NCBI RefSeq assembly: GCF_048544455.1
Contig: NC_133538.1
Coordinates: 437,966,311-438,030,310 of the forward strand
Origin: Silene latifolia
Lineage: Eukaryota; Streptophyta; Magnoliopsida; Caryophyllales; Caryophyllaceae
Direction of reading: 5' to 3'
DNA length: 64,000 nucleotides
In this document: one piece after another, positions 25,570 through 35,828 of the stretch
How positions within the stretch are numbered: the stretch's first letter is position 1
Layout: each line of letters begins with the position of its first letter
Made by a program: the position numbers and the translations under genes
Notes under the pieces: model-generated
Told to the model about the DNA's origin: nothing
The model's input: the letters and a program-made list of their open reading frames with translations, nothing else
Databases searched by the model: none

Positions 25570-28073
25570 CTATAATTTCCTTGTACCTTCGTCACCGGGA
25601 TCTCCAATGTCCATTCCGTCTATACCTGCGATAACAGAAATGACAAAATGGTCCTCCGTATCGCTCTCAGTCCGAGGCGGACGTATTAAAATCGCAGCAC
25701 ATGACTCAATATTATCAGTTGGAGAATCTGTGTCAGGGTCTATAGAGGGCAGAGCGTTGCAAGGTTGAACATGCATAGGGGCCCTACGAACATTGGACTG
25801 ATAGAAAATCAGCTCCTCATCACTTACCAGAAAAGTAAGAGTCTTTCCCCCGACATCTATCACTGCGCGAGCAGTAAATAGGAATGGTCGTCCTAAAATG
25901 ATAGGAGTGTAAGAATCTTCGGGGATGTCTAAGACTACAAAGTCAACGGGAATAAAGAATTTCCCAATATTTACAGGTATGTCCTCTAAGACACTTAGGG
26001 GTCGTGATAAGGTACGATCGGCCATCTGCACAGTCATGTTGGTACAGTGAAACTTGGTCAAACCCAGTCTCTTAGCGAGAGACAATGGTAGGACACTCAC
26101 GCTAGCTCCCAAGTCATATAACGCATTATCAATCAAATGAGTCCCTATATGGCATGGAATAGAAAAGCTACCTGGGTCAAACAGTTTGGGTGATGTCTTA
26201 TTTTGAATTAGGGCAGAGCCCACTTCTGTCAAAGCTACCGTTTCATTATCATTAATATGCCTCTTATGCGTTAATATTTCTTTCACGAATTTCATGTAAG
26301 AGGGTACCTGGGTTAGCAATTCGGCGAAAGGAACGTTGACGTGAAAGCTCTTTAAAATTTCAGCAAATTTGCCGAATTGTTGCTCGGCCTTCCTGTTCTG
26401 CAATCGCCTTGGGAAAGGGACCGTGATAGAAATTTATAAACCTTCATTTCTTTTTGCCAAAGAATCAACACGATCAGCATCATTTCTTTTCAATCGAGAG
26501 CCATGTTCCTTTGATCGAGCATTTTCATCAACAATTTCACTCGATCGAGGACTTCCATCCACTAGATCGAAGTCTCCTTTTTCTACAGTACTCGATCGAA
26601 CATCAGAACCATTCGATCGAGCATCTTCCAAAGCAATTCCTCTCGATCGACCTCTAGAGATTAGTCGATCAAGTACTTTTCTCGGATTCAGCATATTTTC
26701 ATCAGACGACAACTGTTCACGCGCAGCAACTTCAATTTTCGGGTCTGATTTATCACTTTCAGTCGGCATTTTAGGTCCTTCATAGAAAATAACACTCCTC
26801 AGATTAATTAAATTCACCGTCTCATGATGTTTCTTATCGGGTTGGGATGGTAAATGACCCGGTTCCCTTGAAGCTTGATTGGTAGCGAGCTGAGCTATTT
26901 GTGACTCAGGGACTTGATAGATGTATCTTTTTGTTGGTCACTTTTCTGCAATTGAATTTTCAATGACTGAATCATCGACTTCAACTCAGCCACATCGCTT
27001 ATACCACTGGAAGAAGCACCATGTTGCGGCGGTGGGAAAGATGGAGGCTTTTGAAAGCCTTGTTGAGCTTTATGAGGTGGTACATAAAGTTGTTTCTGCT
27101 GCGGTGGAGGTGTAGGATTCAATACATTCTGACTCATCCATCTCAAGTTAGGATGGACTCCATTCTAATTGTTGTAATAGGAGCCCCCTTGTCTATATTG
27201 TAGAAAGGCAAAAACCTGCTCCTTCTCAGCTAGACAGTCTACATCAGTGTGACCATCATTACTACCGCACCTCTCACATGAAAGGGTTTCTTGTCTAGTC
27301 AACAAGGGAACCGTTTGTTGATCTCTAGCGTTCTGCAACTCCAACTTGTCAAATCTGGCATTCATGGCTTCCAGCTGAGCCACAACTGCATTATCAACTG
27401 AAGAAATTGTTCTAATTCCTCCTCTTGGGTTCCCATATTCATCACAATGGGTAGCCATCTCCTCAATGATTCCCCAACCCATGTCATCATCAATATTTTT
27501 CTGGAATCGACCATTAGAAGCAGCATCCAAAATAGCACGGTGATCGTCATACAACCCATTATAGAATTGGTTGCACAAGAACCACTGATCAAAACCGTGA
27601 TGAGGAACGGACCGCACAAGTTTCTTAAATCGACCCCACGCCTCGTACAAGTTCTCGTCAGGAGTTTGCTTGAAACTCGTAATCTTTCCCCTCAGCTGAT
27701 TAGTTCGTTGTGGAGGAAATTACCTTTTATAGAAGGCTAGGGCCAGGGTCTCCCAGTTAGTAATTCCAGCTGCAGCTCTATCAAGATCAGTAAGCCACTC
27801 TCGGGCTCCATCAGTCAGAGAGAAAGGAAATAAAACTTCCTTAATCTTGTCATGTGTCACTCCCTTAGTAGCGGGAATGGTAGAACAGTAGTCTGTGAAA
27901 ACCTCCATGTGCTTTCACGGATCCTCACCAGTTACCCCATGGTACATATTTCTCTCGACCAAATTGATATAAGACGGCCGAATGTCAAATGTACTGCCAT
28001 CCTCTGTTGCAATGTTGAAACCTTTAGGGATAGAGGCGGTTATAGGCTAAGAGTGACTCGCGATATTAGGCAT
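25570..28073 (-). pseudogene. Athila gag-protease polyprotein, decayed
   Basis: Gag start is placed at 28073 (MPNIASHS). Gag blocks: RPSYINLVERN, DGAREWLTDL, FKKLVRSVPHHGFDQWF, FYNGLYDDHRAILDAASNG, then a single CCHC-like knuckle (CERCGSNDGHTDVDC). A Pro/Gln-rich region follows, then the segment with the second internal TCGATCGA cluster. The aspartic protease part is at about 26403-25570, with QVPSYMKFVKEIL, active site DLGASVSVLPLSLAKRLGL and ILGRPFL. Stops lie near 28047, 27925, 27720, 27165 and 26434, and one frameshift lies near 26890. The protease Asp is present. Nothing resembling RT follows; the frame runs out in Lys/Glu-rich sequence. Confidence 0.9.
26490..26672. repeat. TCGATCGA cluster, internal region 2 (4 copies plus variants)
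   Basis: Four exact TCGATCGA palindromes and about five one-base variants lie between the gag knuckle and the protease. They lie inside an otherwise open frame, so here the motif has been translated into the polyprotein linker. Confidence 0.85.
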
Positions 28074-28374
28074 CTTCACATAAGTGGATGCAGAAATAGA
28101 ATTGTCTTCTTCAAAAGACTGGTCTTCTGCAAATAAAAAGTGTTCAAGATCGGGTTCAAAAGTACTCAAGACTTCATTTTAACGATTTTTCTTCAATAAG
28201 CTCTGTCTATAGCGAAAAGTCTGCTCGGGTTCAAGATCAGCTGGTACTAATTCTGACCTGTTAGACCTGGGCATAAACAAAACTAGAGAAAATAAATAAG
28301 AACTGTCTCAAGGAATTAAAACTTCCCTGCGACGAAGACAAAGAAAAAATGCAGATAAATAGGCTAATTGTCTA

Positions 28375-28390
28375 CCCGACAACGGCGCCA
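28375..28390 (-). other. Athila primer-binding site
   Basis: Minus-strand TGGCGCCGTTGTCGGG, the classic Athila-group primer-binding site. It is normally within a few bases of the 5' LTR; here 12 bases of LTR end follow (28396-28407), then a foreign block. Confidence 0.9.
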
Positions 28391-28395
28391 AAATT

Positions 28396-28546
28396 TGATA
28401 CCCATCGTTGGCATTTTGTGTGTATGGAGGACGAAATTTATACTTGATGCTAGTGGAGCATCAAGATGAGACTGAGTCATGTTGGCATTTTGTGTGTATG
28501 GAGGACGAAATTTATACTTGTTTAGTATAAGTCGTCTATTGACTTG
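28396..28546. repeat. Copy of the target flank wedged between PBS and 5' LTR
   Basis: After 12 bases of LTR terminus (28396-28407) comes a 39-bp block A (28408-28446), then B (28447-28481), A again (28482-28520) and C (28521-28546), ending in ACTTG and the full LTR. The sequence B-A-C matches the copia flank left of the other LTR (8370-8469). So the outer flank has been copied to the inside of the opposite LTR, with A present twice. Confidence 0.9.
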
Positions 28547-30003
28547 TGATACCCGTCGTTTAGTACCAAAAATAAATACCTAAAACAACTAACATAAGCT
28601 AGTGGAAGTAGGGTCGATCTCCACATGGGAGGCTATTATATCTATCTGCTATCTAAGTCTGTCACGGTAACAAATGGGGGTTTTGAATTGATTTCTAACT
28701 ACTGAAAGGATTAAAAGAGAGAAAAGAGCAATAAAGACAATAAAAGGGAAATGAGTTGTGATCAAATAAAGAGAAGTATGTTAGGAAGTCAGTTCACCAT
28801 GGCAATTAATCAACTCAGTCATAAATAGCTCAGACGATCTAATGTGAGAAGGGTAAGGGAAAGGTCCTTTCGATCCGCTATCCGCCCTAGAATACAACTA
28901 ACATAACTTCCATCCTCATTAGTGTAGTCTATTATTCATAACAGGTTTGTTCATTCCAATCTTTCGATCTAGGTCTGAATTTAACCGATTTAACTAGTTT
29001 AGAAGCGTGCACTCAACTAAACGATTACAATTATATTGTCATAAAATAGTTCTCACAATTCAATCATCTAATCTATTCATAACATCGTTAACTCACTACC
29101 ATTGCTCCCCTAATCCTAACATAGAGGGATTTAGCTACTCATAATGTTGGTGGAATAAACAACAACGGTATATGAATAAGCAAGAGACATAATATAAGAG
29201 CAATAAAGATGAATCATAAACTAATAATACCAATAATTAAATAGAAATTAAGAACAAATATTAAGAGCAAAGGAGATTAGATTAAGTATATAGAGTAGAG
29301 AAATATTACAAAGAAGTGAGTCCGGCAATAAGAACAAGTTCAACGTAGCAAAGGAGAAAGGGAAGAGCAAAGTGTCTGCTTAAAGTTTATGAGATTCCCA
29401 GAGTAATTAAGAGATAATCCTGACCTAATTACGTCTTCCCTTATATAGGGAAGATTTTTATTAACTAAACTAAGATATTAATTAAGTTACACGAAATTAA
29501 AATCCCGTGTAAAACAGCAACCTACTCGATCGAGGATCTTTATTCCACTCGATCGAGCAAATCCTCAGCCAAGTCCTTCGATCGAACAAAAACAACCTTC
29601 GATCGAGGACCTCCAAATTAGCACACTTCGATCGAGTTCAGCAGGGACTCGATCGACCATCTTGAACCGCCAAAACCACTCGATCGAACAGATAGACTAG
29701 GCAAAGTCTTCGATCGAGTGCTCAGCTATTGAAACAACTCGTGTTCTTTACTTGGTTAGCTTACGGGACTCCTTCACGCTTCCCGAGGCACAGCACTTCT
29801 GCTCTAAATCCTCCATCTCCATAAATGCATGTTAAAAGGACTGAATAAAGGCACGATTTTATTACTTTCAGGTCCGTTCCTGCAAATGAGGCAAAACAAA
29901 CCAAAGTAGTCTATTCGGGGCATTTCGCAATATAAAACTACGAGAATGACATAGAAATGCGTGCAATAAGAGGCCAAAAGAACTATATAAATTGCACGTA
30001 TCA
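28547..30003 (-). repeat. Athila-type 5' LTR (1457 bp)
   Basis: Pairs with 8470-9924. The outer ACTTG duplicate is at 30004-30008. It contains the matching TCGATCGA cluster. Confidence 0.9.
29526..29717. repeat. TCGATCGA cluster in the 5' LTR (8 copies)
   Basis: Same arrangement and count as the cluster at 9449-9640 in the partner LTR. Confidence 0.9.
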
Positions 30004-30008
30004 ACTTG

Positions 30009-30219
30009 TTACATAGTCGCCTTAGTATGTCTAAGATGAGACTCTAAAAGAGTCGAGTATGGAATACATGTCTTTCATAATAAAGCTTATGAAACCGAAT
30101 CTTGAGTGTAGGATTGAGCATTGTGTATGTCCAGGCGACTCGGGTTAGATACTTGTGTAGTATCTAGACTTTGATTCGCACAACATAGAAGAGTAGCATG
30201 CCCGCTGTAGTGGGAGCTA
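30009..30219 (+). other. copia 3' UTR, right piece, with polypurine tract
   Basis: Continues the host copia element after the ACTTG duplicate. It ends in the purine-rich GTAGTGGGAGCTA directly before the 3' LTR. Confidence 0.75.
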
Positions 30220-31168
30220 TGTTGTGACACATATATCATACTATGTGTGTTTTGTCGACCGTTAGGAATGACAGATGATTCCCTAATTTGTTACTGTGTG
30301 AGCCCTTTTGGACTGTGTGTCCTATTTTGGTACGAAGCCCTTTGACTTAGGAGCTGTGAGATGAAATTGATATTTGATATTGCTACTTTAGCATGATTTC
30401 GGAGAATCATAAAGTCGTTGGTTCAACGGGTCATGTTAGGAAAGCAGACGAGTTGAGATGGATTTTCATTAGTGTCTAAGGAATGGTCAATTCAACTACA
30501 CCATGTTAAGCCCGACCGAAGGTTATATTGTGTATATAACTATGTAACATGTTATAGCATAAAGGGGCAGTGTATGCTGCGGTGTTGTTTGAATGAACCG
30601 GGGAATCGTTATTGTGAAAGTGTTATGTTAGTTTGATGGTGACTTAACATAACACTACTTGTTACATATTGGTCGCACGCCCCATTTTCCTATATGATAT
30701 GTGATTGATAGTTTTGTTAAGATGTATTGTGATAAGCTTGGTTGTAGGAGTATTGTCTCGGTTGTGTGGCCGAGTGGGAGTATTGAATTTTGAACGGCCA
30801 TCAATGTGGTGAATGTTACAAATTCTAAGAGTCAAATAATCTCCGTTATGACTGAGATTGTGACTGAAACAATTGAGAAACTAAATATGTTTCAATGCTC
30901 ATAAATCTCCATAAATCTCCTTGTTGTAACTCACATATTGTGAGAGGATAAATAGTGGTATGATCTAAGCATAATCCATCCAACAACAAAAAAACACAAT
31001 AACAGTAACATACAATCACAACAAAGCCACTATCATTTGAGCTTTTGGAATTTAGGGTGTGAACTACCTACGGTGACTCTAATAGCCATCGGTATCGGGT
31101 TTTTCGTGGACAGAAATCGTCCCTCGATCTTCGTACCATTCCGTTATTAAGGTACGTATATTCTAACA
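30220..31168 (+). repeat. 3' LTR of the host copia element (949 bp)
   Basis: Starts TGTTGTGACAC after the polypurine tract and ends TATTCTAACA. The short inverted ends TGTT...AACA are typical of copia. The partner LTR is not in the window, so boundaries rest on these ends. The following 31169-31390 shows nothing recognisable. Confidence 0.75.
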
Positions 31169-31390
31169 GTTCTTAATTTTAAGAATTGAGTTCTAAAATA
31201 AGAACTAGGTTGCTAAGCATATGGAAATGTGATGACCAATGACCATGACAAAGAAAATGTGAAGTGTGTTTAAACTTTGTCTATTTCCAACAACAAAAAA
31301 ATCTTCTATTGTGGATTAAAGTTCTTAAATATTGAAAATAGACAAATATAATATGGCAGAAGAAGAACTTTATATAGAGTCACTAATTGT

Positions 31391-32688
31391 TCTATAAGAC
31401 CACTCTTATCATAAGACAGACCCAATTAGCAAATAAGCCCAAACTTCAGTCAATTCTCTTAACCCCTCTAGTTTCTCTTCTCCATCGTGTCCTCAACTCC
31501 TTCCCAAGTTAAACTAGCCATTGCCTTTAGCCATGTCAATCTCCACCGACGACGACCTTTGTGCAGCCTCCAACGACAACCGGATTCTACACGCCGCTCC
31601 ACAGAAAAATTTATCGAAGGGCATGAGTGTTTAACTTAAAACACCAAGTTATCAATCTAAAACTTAAAAAAGATGGTCATGAAACTAGAAACCTTGCTTC
31701 TAACAAATAAACCATAGTTACACTAAATTTATGATGTTTTCAAGTGAAACGTCCAACTCTAATTTACCCAAAAAATGAAGAACTATAAGAAAACAAAACT
31801 ATACAAATTCATTGTTCTTTGAAAGAATTTATGAAACTTTCAAAGTAAAATTGTAAGTTTTGATGTCAAAATTAGTGATTATCAAACTAAAATACTAAAT
31901 GAAGCCTCGGGTGAATAGAATCAATAAGTTTATTAAAATTAAAAGCTTGAAGTTCTCAATTTAACAACACGAGTTTTCAAATCAAAACAATTAGTTGTTA
32001 CAAATTATAAATACGAATTTTCATCTCAAAAGTTTTGAAGTTAAGAGTGTTGAAGTTAAAACACTAAGATATTAAATTAAAACGACATGTATTAAATAAA
32101 TCTACAATTAACCATAAATCACAACTCATAAATTGCAACTTAAAACTCGAAAGTTTTCCATTTAAAAACACGAGTATTCAACTTCAAAACCTGGAAATTT
32201 GAAAATCGAATACGAAATCTAGTTGGTGCCTTGGTGGTTGGCGATTTGTCGATACCTATCAACAAAGATTCTCGGAATCTTACCTTTGAGGTTTTACTGA
32301 TTGGCGGAGGGTGATGAAGGGCCAGAAGAACGTGATGGAAACGACAAGAGCAAAGGCGGTGAGAAGGTGGTGAGGGCGTGCGCTGCAATGAAGTTACGAC
32401 GGTGGAGGAGCTGATGGGTTGAGGGGATGAAACTATGAGATGAGTTTCAAATGGAGCAAAGGCGGTGAGAAGGTGGTGAGGGCGTGCGCTGCAATGAAGT
32501 TACGACGGTGGAGGAGCTGATGGGTTGAGGGGATGAAACTATGAGATGAGTTTCAAATGGAGGACGTGGGTAGTGGGGTAGTGGGGGATAGAGGTTTTAA
32601 TTTTATTTTGGCTTATACTTCATTTGTTTGGCTAATCTCTTCTATTGGACACGTCTTATGCTATAAGACGGTCTCATAGGAGAGTAGC
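31391..32688. mobile_element. MULE-like DNA element, about 1.3 kb, with diverged TIRs
   Basis: The left end (CTATAAGACC...CATAAGAC...CCCAAT) and the inverted right end (CTATGAGACCGTCTTATAGC...) form terminal inverted repeats of about 36 bp or more. The right TIR matches the TIR of the MITE at 50253-50525, which has a clear 9-bp target duplication, so this belongs to the same Mutator-like family. No transposase is present. Inside are AT-rich filler, a GC-richer 31480-31620 segment and a 106-bp tandem duplication. Its own target duplication is not obvious. Confidence 0.65.
32348..32559. repeat. Perfect 106-bp tandem duplication
   Basis: Unit one is 32348-32453 and unit two is 32454-32559; I saw no differences between them. 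It lies inside the MULE-like element and must be recent. Confidence 0.92.
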
Positions 32689-33356
32689 TGCATTTCTTAT
32701 TGTCTACGATCAACCTAATTGCCTTTGATTTTGTTGTCATCAATAGACATCGTGAGATTTGCAATTCTTTAATGACCCACTTTGAGGAAATATGCTTAGC
32801 ATATTCATTAAATAAATTTTAATATACATATGAGTTATGACAGGTGAACACATTACATTGTAATTAGAGGCGGGATTAGGATTTGAAACTATATAGGGCT
32901 AAATTCCACTATAAAAACTAAAAAAAAAAAAATTAAGCTGAAAATTTTGCAGAACCAGATATTTATAATTTATGAGGCAAGAATGAATGTAATGAAATTT
33001 AATTGCGGAATATTTATATAAATATAAGTGCTTTCGATTTACCGAGTTTATATGTGCTAGAAAAAATTTACTTGAAATTTTCCCAAATAATAAATGAGGT
33101 CTTACTTTGTACATGCGCAAGATTCATTAGTCACTACAATATGATTCAAAGTTAATAACAACATAAAATACCCCATATAAATTTTAAAATAAAAAATTAA
33201 ACTAATATATTTTCGTAAAATTAAAGCCGAATACTCACCTAAAATAAAAACGCCATATAAAAAGACAAAGAAAGTATCAATTTAATCAACTTTAAATTTT
33301 TTTACGAGTTTCCAATTTAATGAATTTTAAACTTATGTGCGTAATGGTACGAAGTA
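32689..33356. other. AT-rich spacer
   Basis: No gene, domain or repeat end could be recognised here beyond short homopolymers. Confidence 0.5.
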
Positions 33357-33616
33357 CTTCCTCCATTCAACTCCACTCTACCTATTTCACTTTTGTACAC
33401 TATTAACAATTGTGTGTTCAATTTCGATTTTCTCTCGATACGTAAGTGGAAATATATTCATGTGAGATCTTGTTTGATTCGTCTTTACGAGTATATTAAA
33501 AATATCTAACTTTTATATTTTTTTTGCAAATACGTAGCTAACGATATTTAACGCGTAAAACACGCGTTGGCAAACGTGAAAAAAGAAAGTGGTAGAGTGG
33601 AGTTGAATGGAGGAAG
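33357..33616. mobile_element. Stowaway-type MITE (260 bp), TA target site
   Basis: The left end CTTCCTCCATTCAACTCC and its exact inverted copy at the right form a TIR of about 26 bp, flanked by TA at 33355-33356 and 33617-33618. CTCCCTCC-like termini plus a TA duplication mark Stowaway (Tc1/mariner) MITEs. There is no coding capacity. Confidence 0.92.
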
Positions 33617-33799
33617 TACTTGTTAACATCATCTTTTATATTTTCCTGGGAAAAAGTGAAAAAAATCATCTTAACTATAATATGCATCCAACTATCCAAG
33701 TAGGCGAAGTTTATATTTTCCCGAGAAAAAGAGAAAAAAATGCTAATGAGAGGGCTTGAATTCAAAAACTGTATCTTAATGCTCAAAATTATACTATCT

Positions 33800-34160
33800 T
33801 GTCAAAAAACCATCTCAATCAAAAGCTCAAAAGCTTAAGCTGATGGTTGTAGTCCCGAGATTGGTTTTATACTCTAACATGCCCCCTCACACGAATGCCC
33901 TTTGGGCTTGAAGTGTGGATGCAACTGCAGGCCTTCCCATACTTGGTGCTAATTCCACTTTAGAATTGAGGGGGTGGGATTCGAACCTGTGACCTTTTGG
34001 TCACACTGACTCTAATACCATGACAAGTAAGAGGGGGTGGAATTCGAACCCGTGGCCTTTTGGTCACACTGGCTCTGATACCATGACAAGAAATCATCTC
34101 AACCAAAAGCTTAGCTTAAGCTGATGGTTGGAGTCCCAAGATTAGTTTTATACTCTAACA
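33800..34160 (-). mobile_element. TRIM retrotransposon, rearranged
   Basis: LTR-like ends at 33800-33879 and 34084-34160 (about 78-80 bp) share the AGCTTAAGCTGATGGTTG core. Internally, two copies of a tRNA-Met-type PBS (minus-strand TGGTATCAGAGCCAGTGTG-like, near 33994-34020 and 34062-34083) and one polypurine tract (33880-33890) are seen. The first PBS is followed by only 7 bases of LTR before a second internal segment starts, so one LTR has been almost deleted. No coding sequence, as expected for terminal-repeat retrotransposons in miniature. Confidence 0.8.
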
Positions 34161-34189
34161 CGCCCCCTTGGTCCACCCCCCTCAATTCT

Positions 34190-34491
34190 TGATAGATAAA
34201 TCATCTCAACCAAAACCTTAAGGTGATGGTTGAGGTCCAACTATTATAATTATTCATATTACGCTCCCTCACTCAAATGCCCATTGGGCTTGAAGAGTGG
34301 TTAGTGCACAGGCTCTCCCGTACCGTGTGCTGAAATTCCACTTCGTGAGTTTTTGAGGAGTTTTTGAGGTTGCCAGGATTTGAACCCGTGACCTATGGTC
34401 ACGCTGGCTCCGATACCATGATAGATGAACATCTCAACCAAAACCTTAAAGTGATGGTTGAGGTCCAACTATTATAATTATTTCTATTACA
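34190..34491 (-). mobile_element. TRIM retrotransposon, complete, second family
   Basis: LTRs of 73 bp at 34190-34262 and 34419-34491 share TGATAGATxAAxATCTC at the start and CTATTATAATTATT near the end. Between them lie a polypurine-like tract next to the left LTR and a PBS (minus-strand TGGTATCGGAGCCAGC) next to the right one, giving minus orientation. Internal length is only 156 bp. A matching 5-bp target duplication is not seen. Confidence 0.82.
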
Positions 34492-34730
34492 TCAGATGTA
34501 TAATCCACTGCTTGCTCGATATGAAACAATAAATGGTGTAACAAGCCATATTTGAGATCACCGTGATGGTGCAGGTTGAAGCCAACTGCATATTTAAACG
34601 GAGTATTCATGTACTCATGTTGCATAAAGCTATTTCTAAGGTGTCTTCAGTCGTGTTAACAATGTGAACTCCTAAATATCACCGAACAAATGGTCTCAGA
34701 TGTAGCAGAACTCAAAGGTCATACAGAGCG

Positions 34731-34914
34731 TCTTGCTTGTGACGGGCTAATCCCGTCACAAGCTGAAGACCTCTCATAAAAAGGGAGAGGGGACAAGGTG
34801 GGGCACCCCCCCCCCCCCCCCCCATGTGCTTCCCCACTCACCTCTCATGGGTATTTTGTGAGAGGAAACGATATCCGTCACAAGCTTGTGACGGATATTG
34901 CCGTCTTCAATGAG
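34731..34914. mobile_element. Foldback/MITE-like element with GTGACGG hairpins
   Basis: Each end carries an inverted repeat built on CTTGTGACGG/CCGTCACAAG: at the left GCTTGTGACGG...CCCGTCACAAGC, at the right ATCCGTCACAAGCTTGTGACGGAT. Between them lies a run of 18 C (34806-34823). No target duplication could be fixed. Confidence 0.55.
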
Positions 34915-35037
34915 ATTTTGTGAAGGTCATAATACATGTTCGGACAGCTTTATGGAGCCACGGAATAAGAAAAAAAATTAGAAAAAAGAACAGTACTACG
35001 AAAGTGTGATATATTACGTATCTGATCTACGTAACTG

Positions 35038-35260
35038 TTTTTTTTTTTTTTTTTGAGGGAAAAAACCCAAAGGGTATTATTTCAATAACGATAAATCAAA
35101 CAACACAGCTGAGTTCGCCTCTGGCGGTAAAGCATCCGACCAAACAACCTTACTAGCTACTCTAGGCACATCATGAGCTAAAGCAAGGGCCGAATGGAAA
35201 CCGGATGCTATAATTGAATCAACCGCAAAATGGAAACCGGTTCCGAATTCAAGGAATGTT
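35038..35260 (-). mobile_element. L1-type LINE, 5'-truncated 3' end
   Basis: A 17-T run at 35038-35054 is the poly(A) tail read on the minus strand. Upstream of it the minus strand encodes the end of a reverse-transcriptase/RNase H protein (VDSIIASGFHSALALAHDV, then WSDALPPEAN), typical of plant L1-like LINEs, closing with a stop next to the tail. The truncation point is about 35260. Confidence 0.7.
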
Positions 35261-35321
35261 ATAGTAAACTTTGTTTGAAACGATGTGGGCCATCAAGCAT
35301 AAGGATGTTAACGACTTCAAT

Positions 35322-35654
35322 TCATTCTGACGCAGTCTTAAGGCTAAGGTACACAGCAAAAACATCATGATTCATGGGGGCCATCCATAGCTCCGTTTGT
35401 TTAAACTTACAAGAACCCGAACATTTTATTTGCAGCTGACAATTGATTTGGCTTTTTATATCATCTTGATATGAGGAGCTAATGTGAACGGTTTGTGACC
35501 TTAGATCGATCAAACATAGAATTATAAAGTTAGAAAATTCACATTTCACTAAAGTAGGGCGTTTCTTGATTTTGAAGGAATAGACATTGGATCTCAAACA
35601 AAAGAAGGTATCATTAAGGAAGACAAACTCTATGTCAACCTTTCTCAAAGACAA
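35322..35654 (-). other. Unassigned open frame, 110 codons
   Basis: An open frame just downstream of the RAD52-like gene on the same strand. It has no motif I recognise and is Cys/Phe/Ser-rich. It could be 3' UTR sequence of that gene or a remnant. Not claimed as a gene. Confidence 0.25.
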
Positions 35655-35828
35655 GACGTCGCAACTTTTTAAAGAGGTACAATCAGTGTTTAAAACTATG
35701 TTTAGCAGGGAAACACAGCAAAATATCCATTTTTTCTAATTTCAATTAAATACGTATACTATGCCATGTCCTAATTCAAACAAGATCGTATTTACATCAA
35801 AATACGGCATAGAAAAGGGAGAATCAAA

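Larger units (their letters stand above)
8470..30003 (-). mobile_element. Athila-type (Ty3/gypsy) element lacking pol, with nested insertions
   Basis: LTRs at 28547-30003 (5') and 8470-9924 (3') start and end TGATAC...GTATCA and are flanked by ACTTG duplicates (8465-8469 and 30004-30008). Reading the minus strand: 5' LTR, a 151-bp anomalous block, PBS TGGCGCCGTTGTCGGG, gag-protease (28073-25570), spacer, extra ORF (24401-22779), non-coding 3' region, polypurine tract (9925-9938), 3' LTR. No RT, RNase H or integrase is visible between protease and the extra ORF, so it is non-autonomous. The two LTRs differ at several percent of positions by eye. Two later elements sit inside it (10116-12545 and 13315-22050). 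Confidence 0.9.
5115..31168 (+). mobile_element. Ty1/copia element, host of the nested stack (interrupted)
   Basis: The element is present as two blocks: 5115-8469 (pol and part of the 3' UTR) and 30004-31168 (rest of the 3' UTR and the 3' LTR). The Athila element inserted between them, duplicating ACTTG. The 5' part (LTR, gag, protease) lies beyond the gypsy element and outside the window. It is the oldest visible layer of the stack, and its pol is riddled with stops. Confidence 0.85.

Noticed and set aside
33990..34420. tRNA-derived SINE with A and B boxes
   Set aside because: TGGTATCAGAGCC and GGTTCGAA words look like tRNA, but paired short LTRs and polypurine tracts show TRIM elements; the tRNA-like word is a primer-binding site.
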